21,233 nucleotides of DNA from Phytohabitans sp036906915 (GCF_036906915.1 NZ_JBAKHX010000108.1:1-21233), one strand, 5' to 3'; counted from the first letter of the stretch, positions 8,401-15,162 are shown. Notes: generated by a model not told the origin, from the letters alone. A program made the numbers and translations.

Positions 8401-10335
8401 ACCAGTGGCACCGGCATCAATGAGCTTGTCGGCCATGTCGTGGCGTTCTCGCTGTTGGCACGTACCACCACTCCATGGCCGTTGCCGCCCGGGTGCCGCG
8501 TCCTGCTCGTCAGCCTCGACGAGTACAGGCATTGGTTCCAGGGTCGGCGGGCGGATCTTCTCGCCATCGCACTCGACACTGCTGAGGGAGGGGTCCACGT
8601 CGCGACGATCGAGGTGAAGGCTAGGCGCAGCGACGAGACCGACGCCGCCGCGGGTGCACTCGATCAGCTGAACCAGACCCTCGCCGCCACTCGGTGGGCG
8701 GCCTATCCGGAGTTGGGCTCTGTCCACAGCCGGCTGTGGCTCAACCGCATCACAGAGGCCGCCTACTCCGTGGCTCGGGAGTCGCGGTTCAAGCTCGACG
8801 CCCGAGAGTTGGTGGCGCTGGAGGCGTTCCGGACCGGAACTGGCACCCTTGAGTGGGCAGGCGTCGGCCTGGTCTTCGGCCCCAACGTTGACGAGTTCGA
8901 CCGCTACTACCCCGAGAAGGTAGGCGTTGACATCGTCCCGGTGGTGCTGCACAGCATCAGGCTCACGGAGGCGCTGCTTCGCGACGCCACCCAGGTCCGC
9001 ATCACAACGCTGCGAACAGTCGAAGCTGACCGGCCTCCCCTAAAGGGCGGCCGCACACGGCGGCGGCCCGAATCGGCGAGCGAGACGGCGCCTAGAAGCC
9101 AGCAGCCCCAGCCGTCCGTCGCCGAGGAAAGCGTCGTGCCGGAGCCTCCGCCTCCCGCCACTGAGCCTGCTGCGCCGAAGCAGGCAGAAGCCGCGGAGAA
9201 CGCTCCGCCTGCGCCGCAGCGCGACGAACCCGCGGTTGTCGCGGAAGTGCGTCCCTTCCACGCCCCGATCCTGGGCTGGGACGCTTCCACCGGGGAGGAG
9301 GTGCGTTGGCACCCCGCTGGTAGCGAGCAGAGTGTGCTCCAGAACGGCCACGTCGAGGTGTGGGGCAGCTCAGGTATGGGGAAGACCCAGTTCACAATGA
9401 GCCTGCTTGCCCAGCTGGCGCAACACAGCGGCAGCACGTTCGGCATTGCCGACTTCAAGAACGACTACAGCGACGAAACGGGCTTCCCCCAGCTGGCAGG
9501 TGCCGAGTTCCTCGACCTCTGGAATGGCGGCGCGCCCTACAATCCCCTTGCCCTCGATGAAGCTACCGACCGCGCCGTCGAGACTGCGGTGATCGAACTG
9601 CGCGACACAGTTGAGGACGCCACAAAGACGTTCACGCGCATCGGCCACCGTCAGCGGGCAAAGCTGCAGGAGGCGCTTGAACGGGCGTATGCTGTGGCAA
9701 GGACTGAGGGCAGGTGGCCGACGCTCAAGCTCCTCGACGACCAACTTGACGCCGACCTTTCCGGCATCATCGGTGACCTGACCCGCTACGAGCTGTTCCG
9801 GGATGGCCCGCCATTAGGTCAGGTCATCGACCGCAACGTTGTTTTCGGCCTCAGCAGAATTCCTGGCAACGGACAGACAACCGTTCTCGCCGCGGGCTTC
9901 ATCCTTTCCGCGCTGCTTCTCCGGGTGCAGGCGCTCCCCCCTGTGCCGAACACAGTGCGATACCTTGCGGTGGTCGACGAGGCACACAGGGTAGCAACGT
10001 TCACTGCGGTCGACACGATGATTCGCGAGGGGCGCTCGAAGGGTCTCGCTGTCATCCTGGCAACGCAGCAGCCGGGCGACCTGCCCGACGTCGTTGCTGC
10101 CAACGCGCAGACGAAGGTGTGTTTCCGTCTGCCCGACGCTACCGTCGCGGCGGCCGCGGCCAGAAAACTCAACCGGACGGACTCGCGCCTACCCGAGCAG
10201 ATTCGGACCTTGGGCAAGGGAGAGGCATTGGTAAGCTTTGGCGGAACGAGGCCACAGCTGCTGCGGATGTCGCAGGCGTACCGCGACCGGCAGGCATTGG
10301 GACTCCCCGAGGAGGGAGTTAACACGAACCGGTGA
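5485..10335 (+). CDS. Giant HerA/FtsK-type ATPase with nuclease-like motif, DptH/DndH-like
   Basis: At 1616 residues this is the largest gene in the window. Its C-terminal third is a HerA/FtsK/VirB4-type motor: Walker A GSSGMGKT (1294-1301), Walker B AVVDEAH (D1498, E1499) and the downstream ATQQPGD block (1526-1532) that typifies HerA-like translocases. Before it lies a Pro/Ala/Glu-rich, probably disordered linker (about 1190-1255). Before the linker is a PD-(D/E)xK-like signature: D1024, then a strand ending E1043-V-K1045, followed by a helix containing DQLNQ. The first 1000 residues are largely helical with no motif I recognise. Size and C-terminal motor match DptH of phosphorothioate restriction systems. 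I chose GTG 5485 because it forms the GTGA overlap used by its neighbours and has GAGGTGGGG upstream; the frame is open back to 5305, but that part lies inside the previous gene. A rare TTA codon occurs at 9814. Confidence 0.72.
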   Translation: MSQRLGGALAEHIKGIGGDSKFVLVEGVPTSLALGMAAAWSDELPPLAVVSDSPRRFGDYALSGSGTGLRNRYPRGIVLVLCEGLQVPDRSGLNLFENLAPGDLLDSPDGLVLLARQHPAASPDGSVRAVREAVMRAGIAHKPSAAQVATYFDRVAAGENPLACLPAIGAFADTATGGRVDADRIGDNLALAARRTSEDVLRTTAYAEIRRRAEAVLGRRPGLRDDPDSAKAAAASVMTMLQSGSEQLLEHLQFDEAREILEQRTQDLADTVLQALRDYERTHKGGRVERLPWPDYYARAEELRRAAQQREAARELLDLDDAQSRGIFNRTTRIKLEKLLRDRAISGSSPSCPEYALIKAVQQLGGPLARIQVLNPKPPSDTAKVNRSGAARSITLGCARLRLGGLLRRMESGGVDVDGLLLQPANNDTTLESFHDADLPSGDLALLQLRLYAADGSTVHVDWRPDLDDAALLRAALLFAEHPALTLTTPDEPTLSSFCGDAEASPVPVPIQLKPLAHELRELTRMSLQEGLNPQQLRRWSASWTSASNTEGPQGGSATAEVLSLAGGVAGRNHCVGLTGFAPLKAEWLGQYLEALWSLLDAASGESDDKPVAATAASIARTTASHHPAHVRARMRDRALLPTSEGRLWSLYGGADTRDESGYAGEALTSVIVRLLTLQPEAAGHLRCLAYGPGAADLLVSQAVKLIGRKTGRGTIAKIEVFCVGQEATDRPDWRTLARADEELRDSRDVLELRYLNSLVRAREVLQQRGSDSPAVHLALVTGISDGGNRLQIEFPEVPPPRQDAEVLFAPRTSQRPQKDRRMLLMPPATTKAGITWLKLQATVEDGWPEEGEDIPVPEVRAGAMDIAEQLQEVHDLALWVATLDRYATRDSLEQALGADRIAILHQERRLGGDSPLSLVLSQKSGGPADRAIGRSLRAAGIVSDKELALSVGADLRRVASQGYGILALEAATSGTGINELVGHVVAFSLLARTTTPWPLPPGCRVLLVSLDEYRHWFQGRRADLLAIALDTAEGGVHVATIEVKARRSDETDAAAGALDQLNQTLAATRWAAYPELGSVHSRLWLNRITEAAYSVARESRFKLDARELVALEAFRTGTGTLEWAGVGLVFGPNVDEFDRYYPEKVGVDIVPVVLHSIRLTEALLRDATQVRITTLRTVEADRPPLKGGRTRRRPESASETAPRSQQPQPSVAEESVVPEPPPPATEPAAPKQAEAAENAPPAPQRDEPAVVAEVRPFHAPILGWDASTGEEVRWHPAGSEQSVLQNGHVEVWGSSGMGKTQFTMSLLAQLAQHSGSTFGIADFKNDYSDETGFPQLAGAEFLDLWNGGAPYNPLALDEATDRAVETAVIELRDTVEDATKTFTRIGHRQRAKLQEALERAYAVARTEGRWPTLKLLDDQLDADLSGIIGDLTRYELFRDGPPLGQVIDRNVVFGLSRIPGNGQTTVLAAGFILSALLLRVQALPPVPNTVRYLAVVDEAHRVATFTAVDTMIREGRSKGLAVILATQQPGDLPDVVAANAQTKVCFRLPDATVAAAAARKLNRTDSRLPEQIRTLGKGEALVSFGGTRPQLLRMSQAYRDRQALGLPEEGVNTNR

Positions 10336-10826
10336 TGCAACCACCCGTTAGGCGCCACCCAGGACGGCCTGCCAGCACCACGCGGACCCCCAAGGAGGAC
10401 ATCAAGGCGACCTCGTGGGCTAGCGACCCGGCGGTGCGCGCCCGCATGCAGCGGCAACAGACCCGCGACACCGGGCCGGAACTCGCCCTCCGGCGTCTGC
10501 TGCACGCAGCCGGTCTCCGCTACCGCGTTGACGTCGCCCCGCTAGGCTCCCTCCGCAGGCGCGCTGACATCGTATTCGGCCCCGCACGAGTGGCCGTCTT
10601 CGTTGACGGGTGCTTCTGGCACGGATGCTCTGAGCATGGAAGCAGGCAGACCAAGGCCAACACCACTTACTGGTCCGACAAGATCGCCCGAAACCGGGCC
10701 AGGGATGCCTCCACCGACGACCTGCTGGCCCGCGCCGGCTGGCTCGTTGTGCGTGTATGGGAGCACGAGAATGCCCTACACGCTGCGCAACGCATAGGCA
10801 TGATCGTGCGAGAGAGGCGTCGGTGA
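10332..10826 (+). CDS. vsr: Vsr very-short-patch mismatch repair endonuclease
   Basis: This 164-residue protein matches Vsr endonucleases, which nick 5' of the T in T:G mismatches formed when 5-methylcytosine deaminates. Visible family features are the DTGPE segment (46-50), the fold's Asp in ADIVF (D79, equivalent to the metal-binding Asp of E. coli Vsr), the DGCFWHGC block (92-99) supplying Cys/His zinc ligands and active-site His, the YW..KI..N..RD stretch, and the C-terminal GWLVVRVWEHE strand. Relative to E. coli Vsr it has an N-terminal tail of about 20 residues. GTG 10332 gives the GTGA overlap seen throughout the operon; ATG 10335 is almost equally good. A GGAGG lies about 15 bases upstream. 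Its presence in this operon agrees with the first gene making 5-methylcytosine. Confidence 0.92.
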   Translation: MMQPPVRRHPGRPASTTRTPKEDIKATSWASDPAVRARMQRQQTRDTGPELALRRLLHAAGLRYRVDVAPLGSLRRRADIVFGPARVAVFVDGCFWHGCSEHGSRQTKANTTYWSDKIARNRARDASTDDLLARAGWLVVRVWEHENALHAAQRIGMIVRERRR

Positions 10827-11016
10827 CCTGGCAGAAATTGCGGATGACCAACGGGCGCTGTCGTGCGTGCGGGGTTGGCTGTCGACCAGCCGGGTCGATG
10901 AGGTCAGCGCTTCCGAGCTGGCCGGCCGGCAGATCCCAAGGCGATGCGCGGCCTGCGGGAAAGGATCCGGACGGCAGCGTACGGACGGTCTCCGGCGGCC
11001 TACCCGGCCTCGGTAG
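10804..11016 (+). pseudogene. Possible coding remnant with a CxxC pair after vsr
   Basis: Just after vsr a frame of about 70 codons is open on the plus strand without a proper start codon near its beginning. Its third codon positions are strongly G or C, as in the real genes, and it reads as a plausible protein piece containing a C-A-A-C pair (codons at 10945 and 10954) followed by a basic tail. It ends at TAG 11014. I read this as the remnant of a gene whose 5' part has been lost, possibly a former operon member. Another frame starts at GTG 10823 with a GTGA overlap to vsr (73 codons), but its composition is less convincing. Neither has a recognised family. Confidence 0.25.
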
Positions 11017-11320
11017 CGTGGCACAGCTAACCACTTCTTTCTGACATCCGCGGAAGACACGGCCCGGCAGACGCGTGGGGTCGGCGGGCTCGGAGGCGCG
11101 GTCGTACGGCTCGGTGTCCAGGCAGGACAGCGGTGGAGGGTAGATCTTGGCCGCCGCGCCATTGCGCTGTTCGGACGGACTCGATGACCGCCAAAAAGCC
11201 GTCGCGTGACTGAGCCGGTACGTCTACTCTGCCAACCGCCGATAGCCTGTACAGACTTTGGTGCGCCCCATGGCTTGCCGTGCCGATCGACGGGCCCGGT
11301 ACGTCGGTCATGATGGTGGC
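10827..11320. other. Gene-poor junction between defence module and regulator block
   Basis: About 490 bases without a convincing intact gene. Besides the plus-strand remnant near its start, a minus-strand frame across roughly 11035-11225 is free of stops and GC-rich at third positions but has no start codon; it could be a second gene fragment. No terminator with a U-tract was seen after vsr. Remnants like these often mark places where modules have been exchanged, but no insertion sequence ends could be identified. Confidence 0.35.
11244..11257. promoter_or_regulatory. Palindrome upstream of the flavoprotein gene
   Basis: AGCCTGTACAGACT is a near-perfect 14-base palindrome (12 of 14 positions symmetric, perfect core CTGTACAG) about 64 bases before the chosen flavoprotein start. 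It is a plausible dimeric-regulator operator; the XRE/TPR regulator encoded downstream is the nearest candidate binder. No clear -10/-35 pair can be assigned, so this is tentative. Confidence 0.3.
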
Positions 11321-11875
11321 GTGGAAAATCCAGTGCTCTACATCGTCGCCTGCGGTGGCCGTCCCGCCGGTAACCTTCCGGAGACCATACCGGTGCTCCA
11401 AAACGCCGGTTGGGAGGTCTGCGTCATCGCGACGCCGTCCGCGCTGAAGTTCATCGACAGGGACAAACTGGCGAAGATCACTGGGCACGTGGTCAGGTAT
11501 GACTATAAGCAACCCGACGAGCCTGACGTCCTCCCGCTGGCTGATGCCATCGCGGTGGCGCCAGCGACGTTCAATACGATCAACAAGCTGGCCCGCGGCA
11601 GCAGCGACACGCTCGCGCTCGGCATCCTCAACGAGGCGATCGGTCTGAACTTGCCGATCGTGGCCGTGCCCACGCCGAATGTCGCTCTCGCGAAGCACCC
11701 GGCGTTCCAGGCTTCCGTCCGGGATCTTCGCAGCTGGGGCGTCACGCTGTTGTTCGACCCGGACCGTTACCCGCTGCCAACCCCTAATATGGGTGCACCA
11801 GCGGCGTCGCTTTTCCCGTGGGATGCCCTGCTGCACGAGCTTGAGGTCGTGCGGCAGCGGTTGATCAATACGTAG
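11321..11875 (+). CDS. Flavoprotein of the phosphopantothenoylcysteine decarboxylase fold (HFCD-like)
   Basis: The 184-residue product has the Rossmann-like flavodoxin fold of the PPC-decarboxylase/EpiD family: an N-terminal VLYIVACGG strand-loop, the PATFNT segment (81-86) that corresponds to the PASANT flavin-binding motif, and a following AVPTPNVALAKHP stretch in the place of the family's PAMN motif. Family members bind FMN and oxidatively decarboxylate peptidyl or pantothenoyl cysteine. Here I see no His in the roughly 20 residues before PATFNT, where the catalytic His normally sits, so decarboxylase activity is doubtful and a redox or flavin-sensing role is possible. I chose GTG 11321 because it places the first strand at the N-terminus and has GGTGG just upstream; the frame is open back to TTG 11258 (and ATG 11270). 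An XRE regulator follows 41 bases downstream, probably in the same unit. Confidence 0.8.
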   Translation: MENPVLYIVACGGRPAGNLPETIPVLQNAGWEVCVIATPSALKFIDRDKLAKITGHVVRYDYKQPDEPDVLPLADAIAVAPATFNTINKLARGSSDTLALGILNEAIGLNLPIVAVPTPNVALAKHPAFQASVRDLRSWGVTLLFDPDRYPLPTPNMGAPAASLFPWDALLHELEVVRQRLINT

Positions 11876-11916
11876 CGGTCGCTGCGGCGGATGCAGCCGA
11901 GTGGAAGTTGTTTGCC

Positions 11917-13089
11917 ATGGACGCGCAGCACATCGGGATCCGCGTACGGCATTGGCGGCTGAAGCGAAATCTGAGCCAGCGCGCGCTGGCCGAGCTGGCC
12001 GGCTTCAGCCAGGGATATGTCGCGCAGATCGAGGCCGGCATGAAGCCCGTCGACAAGCGCAGCGTGCAGGTCGCACTCGCGGGCGCCTTGCAGGTATCGG
12101 TGGCCGACCTGACGGGCCAGCCATACGACCCGCAGACGGTCGAGCACAACCTCGCGGCACGCGCGGTTCCGGCGGTACGCGCAGCGCTCCTCTCCATCTC
12201 GCTCGGCGACCGGCGAGAACGCGGCCCATCGATCGAAGCCCTACGCGGACCGGTTGCGACGGCTGCTGGGCTGCACAACTCGTGCCAGTACGACGGGCTA
12301 GTACCCAGGCTCCCCGATCTCATCCTCGATCTGTACGCCGCCGGCGATAGTGCCGAGGCGCTCCAGATGCTGACGTGGACGACATACGCCACGACCTTCG
12401 CGGCCAAGTATCTGGGATATGCCGACCTGGCCTTGCTGGCCTCGCAGCAGTGTGTCCAGGTAGCTGAGCGGCTCGCGGAGCCGGCATGGCGCGGCGTGGC
12501 TGAGTTCGCGCTACTCCACGCCCTGCCTCCAGAGACCAAGGACCTCGCCTCGCGCCGACTGCGCGATGCCATCTCCAGCCTTGAGGCGGCCTCACGCGAT
12601 CGCCCGGCAGCGGAGGCGTACGGAATGCTACATCTGACCGCGGCGTTGTTCGCGGCCATGCGCGGCCGGAACGGTGACGCGGTGACGCATCTGGCGGAGG
12701 CGACCGACGTCGCCGACCGCTCCGGGGAGGGCAACTTCGCCGAGATGTGGTTCGGACCCACCAACACGGTCATCTGGAAGATCGGCGTCTACGCCGAGCT
12801 GGGTGACGGCGGGCGCGTGATTGAGCTTCCCGATGTTGATGTCGGTCAACTGGGCTCCCGTAACCGGCGTGCGACGTATTTCGCGGACATGGGTCGTGCA
12901 CTCGCCCAGACCAAGCGCCACGATCGGGAAGCGTTGACGTATCTGCTGCGGGCAGAGTCCATCGCTCCTCAACGCGTTCGCCTCTCACCACCAGTCCGTG
13001 AGGCGGTTGGTGCGATGCTGCGCCGGGCCAAGAGAACCGCAGGTGGGCGCGAGCTGCAAGCACTCGCGACCCGTTTGGGAACGGTCTGA
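11917..13089 (+). CDS. XRE-family transcriptional regulator with TPR-like C-terminal region
   Basis: This 390-residue protein starts with a Cro/CI-type helix-turn-helix (about residues 5-65; recognition region around LAELAGFSQGYVAQIE), followed by some 300 residues of Ala/Leu-rich paired helices typical of TPR-like sensor regions in actinomycete regulators. Such proteins bind DNA as dimers and usually respond to a peptide or small ligand through the helical repeats; the ligand here is unknown. I chose ATG 11917, which has GGAAG at 11903-11907; a TTG nine bases earlier is open but weaker. It directly follows the flavoprotein gene, suggesting co-transcription and regulation of that gene or its own promoter. 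Confidence 0.88.
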   Translation: MDAQHIGIRVRHWRLKRNLSQRALAELAGFSQGYVAQIEAGMKPVDKRSVQVALAGALQVSVADLTGQPYDPQTVEHNLAARAVPAVRAALLSISLGDRRERGPSIEALRGPVATAAGLHNSCQYDGLVPRLPDLILDLYAAGDSAEALQMLTWTTYATTFAAKYLGYADLALLASQQCVQVAERLAEPAWRGVAEFALLHALPPETKDLASRRLRDAISSLEAASRDRPAAEAYGMLHLTAALFAAMRGRNGDAVTHLAEATDVADRSGEGNFAEMWFGPTNTVIWKIGVYAELGDGGRVIELPDVDVGQLGSRNRRATYFADMGRALAQTKRHDREALTYLLRAESIAPQRVRLSPPVREAVGAMLRRAKRTAGGRELQALATRLGTV

Positions 13090-13102
13090 TTACCGGAAGT
13101 AA
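13090..13102. promoter_or_regulatory. Short palindromic site in the gap before the tandem XRE genes
   Basis: TTACCGGAAGTAA has symmetric TTAC/GTAA arms. It lies immediately after the preceding stop codon and about 100 bases before the start of the first tandem XRE gene. A TAGCTT at 13125-13130 could be a -10 element. Autoregulation through such sites is common for this kind of regulator, but the arms are only 4 bp and the call is weak. Confidence 0.2.
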
Positions 13103-13202
13103 TAGCGTCCATACGCCATCGGTCTAGCTTCTCCGCATTGGCGCGTCGTCGACAGCCACCAGGCTCCGACGGATCGCCCTTTGCGGAAGGGAGACCGTTC
13201 AC

Positions 13203-14060
13203 ATGCGCATGCCATCGTTGCGCGCCCGCTGGTTGGCCCAGCACATACGTGGGCTGCGTGACGACCAAGGTTTGACGCTGAAGTACGTGGCCGCTCACCT
13301 GGGAATGGACTTCAGCAAGCTGGCGCGTTTTGAGCGGGGCGACCAACCATTCACGCGGGACCAGGTTATCGCGCTTCTGGACCTGTACCGCGCTCATGAC
13401 CCCGACGAGCGGGCCACGCTGTTGCGGTTGGCGCAGGCGACGTGGCGACCACAGTGGGCGGCGGACTTCGACGGCGCCGTCCCGGATGAGTCGTTCGGTG
13501 ACCTGCTGTGGCTGGAGTCCGAGGCCACCCAGATCCGGTGTTACAGCCCACTGTCGATTCCTGAACTGCTGCACAGCGCCGGCTACGCCGAAAAGCGCGC
13601 CCGGGAAACGGGCATAGCCGCGAGTGTCGAGCATGTCGCCGCCCGAGTGCGGCTGACAACCGAACGCCAGCAGATTCTGTCGCGCGCACCGACGCCGGCC
13701 GAGTTGACCGTGGTGCTGGACGAGTGCGTCCTGAAGCATCCGGACGGGGACCAGCGGATGTGGGACGGCCAGATCGAGAACCTGCGCCGGGCGGCGGCGC
13801 TGCCGAACGTGCACGTGCGTGTCCTGCCCGCCGGAAGGCCGCGTCCGCCCGGCGTTGAGGGTGGATTCGCCGTGTTCACGCTGCCCCAGCCATCTCCGCT
13901 GGTGGTGCACATCCCGTACCTCGGCGGGCGGCTGTTCCTGGAACACAGCCACGACCACGTGAACGTATTCGACAGGCTCTACCGGTCGGCCGCGGATGCC
14001 GACGAGTCGGCCTCGCTCCTCGAACTCATCCCACCGAGCCCAACCCAGATCGAAAGGTGA
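13203..14060 (+). CDS. XRE-family regulator with DUF5753-type C-terminal region (paralog 1)
   Basis: The 285-residue protein has an N-terminal helix-turn-helix (about residues 10-65, including LTLKYVAAHLGMDFSKLARFE) and a C-terminal region with the signatures of DUF5753: a RCYSPLSIPELL block after the linker, a VLDECVL block, and a HVRVLPAG...GFAVFTLP block. Such proteins are now often called Scr1-family antitoxin-like regulators and are usually encoded beside a small DUF397 protein. ATG 13203 has GAAGGGAG about 10 bases upstream. The next gene is a clear paralog starting four bases after this stop, so the pair looks like a tandem duplication with divergence. Targets are unknown. Confidence 0.9.
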   Translation: MRMPSLRARWLAQHIRGLRDDQGLTLKYVAAHLGMDFSKLARFERGDQPFTRDQVIALLDLYRAHDPDERATLLRLAQATWRPQWAADFDGAVPDESFGDLLWLESEATQIRCYSPLSIPELLHSAGYAEKRARETGIAASVEHVAARVRLTTERQQILSRAPTPAELTVVLDECVLKHPDGDQRMWDGQIENLRRAAALPNVHVRVLPAGRPRPPGVEGGFAVFTLPQPSPLVVHIPYLGGRLFLEHSHDHVNVFDRLYRSAADADESASLLELIPPSPTQIER

Positions 14061-14064
14061 CATC

Positions 14065-14946
14065 GTGCCAACGAAGCGAGAACGGTTCGCGCAGACTATC
14101 CGCGCCCAGTACCTGGGCCAGCGCATGCGCGAGCTGCGCGACGAACGCGGCTTGACTCTCAAGTACGTGGCAGGCTACCTCGGCGTCGAGTTCAGCACAC
14201 TGGCGAGGTACGAGCGGGCCGAGTGGCCATTTCGCAAGGACCACGTCGTCGCGTTGTTGGACGTCTACGGAGTCCACGACGACGGCGACCGCAATGAACT
14301 GGCGGCGCTAGCGGTCAACGCATGGCGTGCCGATCATTGGTATCGGGATGGCGTGAAGCCCGACCCGAACCTCGGCCCCATGCCGGACCGGTGGTGGGTG
14401 CAGCGCCGGGCGCAGCAGATCTGCATCTACAGCCCGAACATGATTCCAGACCTCTTGCGGACCGAGGCGTACGCCGACGAAGTCCTAGCTCGCACGCAGA
14501 CCGGGACGATCAGCAAGGAGGAGCGGGCCAAGCATCTTCATGACACCGCTGCACGTGCCAAGGCGCTGACCCGCCGGCCCGATCCCGTCCAGCTACACGT
14601 GGTCATGGATGAGCGAGTACTGCACAGGACCGTCGGCGGCGGGACGGCGTTCAAGGCCCAGCTCGAGCACATTGTGCAGCTGGCCCGCTTCCAGGCCAAT
14701 GTGGACATCCAGATCGTGCGCGACACCGCGCTCATGCACCCGGGCGTCTTCGGCGGGTTCACCGTCTACCGCATGCCGCAGCCATACCCCGACGTGGCCT
14801 GCGTGGACCACGCTAGCGGCACCCTGCTGCTGGAGGGTAGCGCCGCTGAGCAGTTCAGCACCAAGTTCACCGAGCTGGCCAAGGAGTACGCCGAACCGAC
14901 CAACGACTCCATCGCGCTGATCAACGTCCTCAAGGAGGAGCTGTGA
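14065..14946 (+). CDS. XRE-family regulator with DUF5753-type C-terminal region (paralog 2)
   Basis: This 293-residue protein parallels its upstream neighbour: the HTH segment LTLKYVAGYLGVEFSTLARYE differs by only a few residues, and the C-terminal blocks CIYSPNMIPDLL, VVMDERVLHR and IQIVRDTALMHPGVFGGFTVYRMP are in the same order, as expected for DUF5753. GTG 14065 was chosen because AAAGGTGA (14053-14060) precedes it; the longer ATG-started frame at 13996 lies inside the previous gene. The 3' end overlaps a 64-codon ORF by GTGA, with AAGGAGG upstream, so the two are coupled. In related loci this slot usually holds a DUF397 protein. Confidence 0.9.
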   Translation: MPTKRERFAQTIRAQYLGQRMRELRDERGLTLKYVAGYLGVEFSTLARYERAEWPFRKDHVVALLDVYGVHDDGDRNELAALAVNAWRADHWYRDGVKPDPNLGPMPDRWWVQRRAQQICIYSPNMIPDLLRTEAYADEVLARTQTGTISKEERAKHLHDTAARAKALTRRPDPVQLHVVMDERVLHRTVGGGTAFKAQLEHIVQLARFQANVDIQIVRDTALMHPGVFGGFTVYRMPQPYPDVACVDHASGTLLLEGSAAEQFSTKFTELAKEYAEPTNDSIALINVLKEEL

Positions 14947-15137
14947 CGAGCACGCGGTCGGAAGGGCCTTCGGACACGGCGGTCACGATCGGCGCCCAGG
15001 CCGTCGCCGCGTTCGCCGACGAGTACCAGGTGCAGCTGCCGCCGGAGCTGCGCGAAGACCTTGCCCGGAGCGTGCTGACCGCGGCGTGGCCCCACCTGGC
15101 TTCATCTGTCCGCGCTACCAGCCGGAACGGCATCTGA
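14943..15137 (+). CDS. Small protein coupled to the second DUF5753-type regulator
   Basis: A 64-residue ORF beginning GTG within the stop of the previous gene (GTGA), with a near-consensus AAGGAGG at 14933-14939. Position and size match the small DUF397/Scr2-type partner normally found after a DUF5753 regulator, but I see none of the usual DUF397 features (an early Trp-Lys-Ser-Ser and a Cys-Val-Glu-Val stretch). The sequence is Ala-rich with a short amphipathic-looking helix (residues about 17-50) containing LPPELREDL. No membrane segment. It may be an unrelated small partner or a diverged replacement. The coupling makes translation likely; function unknown. Confidence 0.6.
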   Translation: MTSTRSEGPSDTAVTIGAQAVAAFADEYQVQLPPELREDLARSVLTAAWPHLASSVRATSRNGI

Positions 15138-15162
15138 CTGGGAGTCAGCGGAGCAGCACGAC

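Noticed and set aside
9050..9250. Repeat-like Pro/Ala/Glu-coding stretch
   Set aside because: It is a low-complexity protein linker within one gene, not a DNA repeat array.
928..10826. Classification as BREX or DISARM
   Set aside because: The characteristic PglZ-type phosphatase and Lon-like protease of BREX, and the SNF2-type helicase and PLD protein of DISARM, are absent.
11027..11836. Minus-strand frame of 269 codons opposite the flavoprotein gene
   Set aside because: Overlaps a recognised flavoprotein in antisense; Arg-rich and domainless.
11865..12773. Minus-strand frame of 302 codons opposite the XRE/TPR gene
   Set aside because: Ser/Ala/Arg-rich shadow of a well-supported regulator gene.
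12969..14162. Long minus-strand frame of 397 codons
   Set aside because: Antisense shadow of the tandem XRE genes; the plus-strand products have clear domains, while this one has none.
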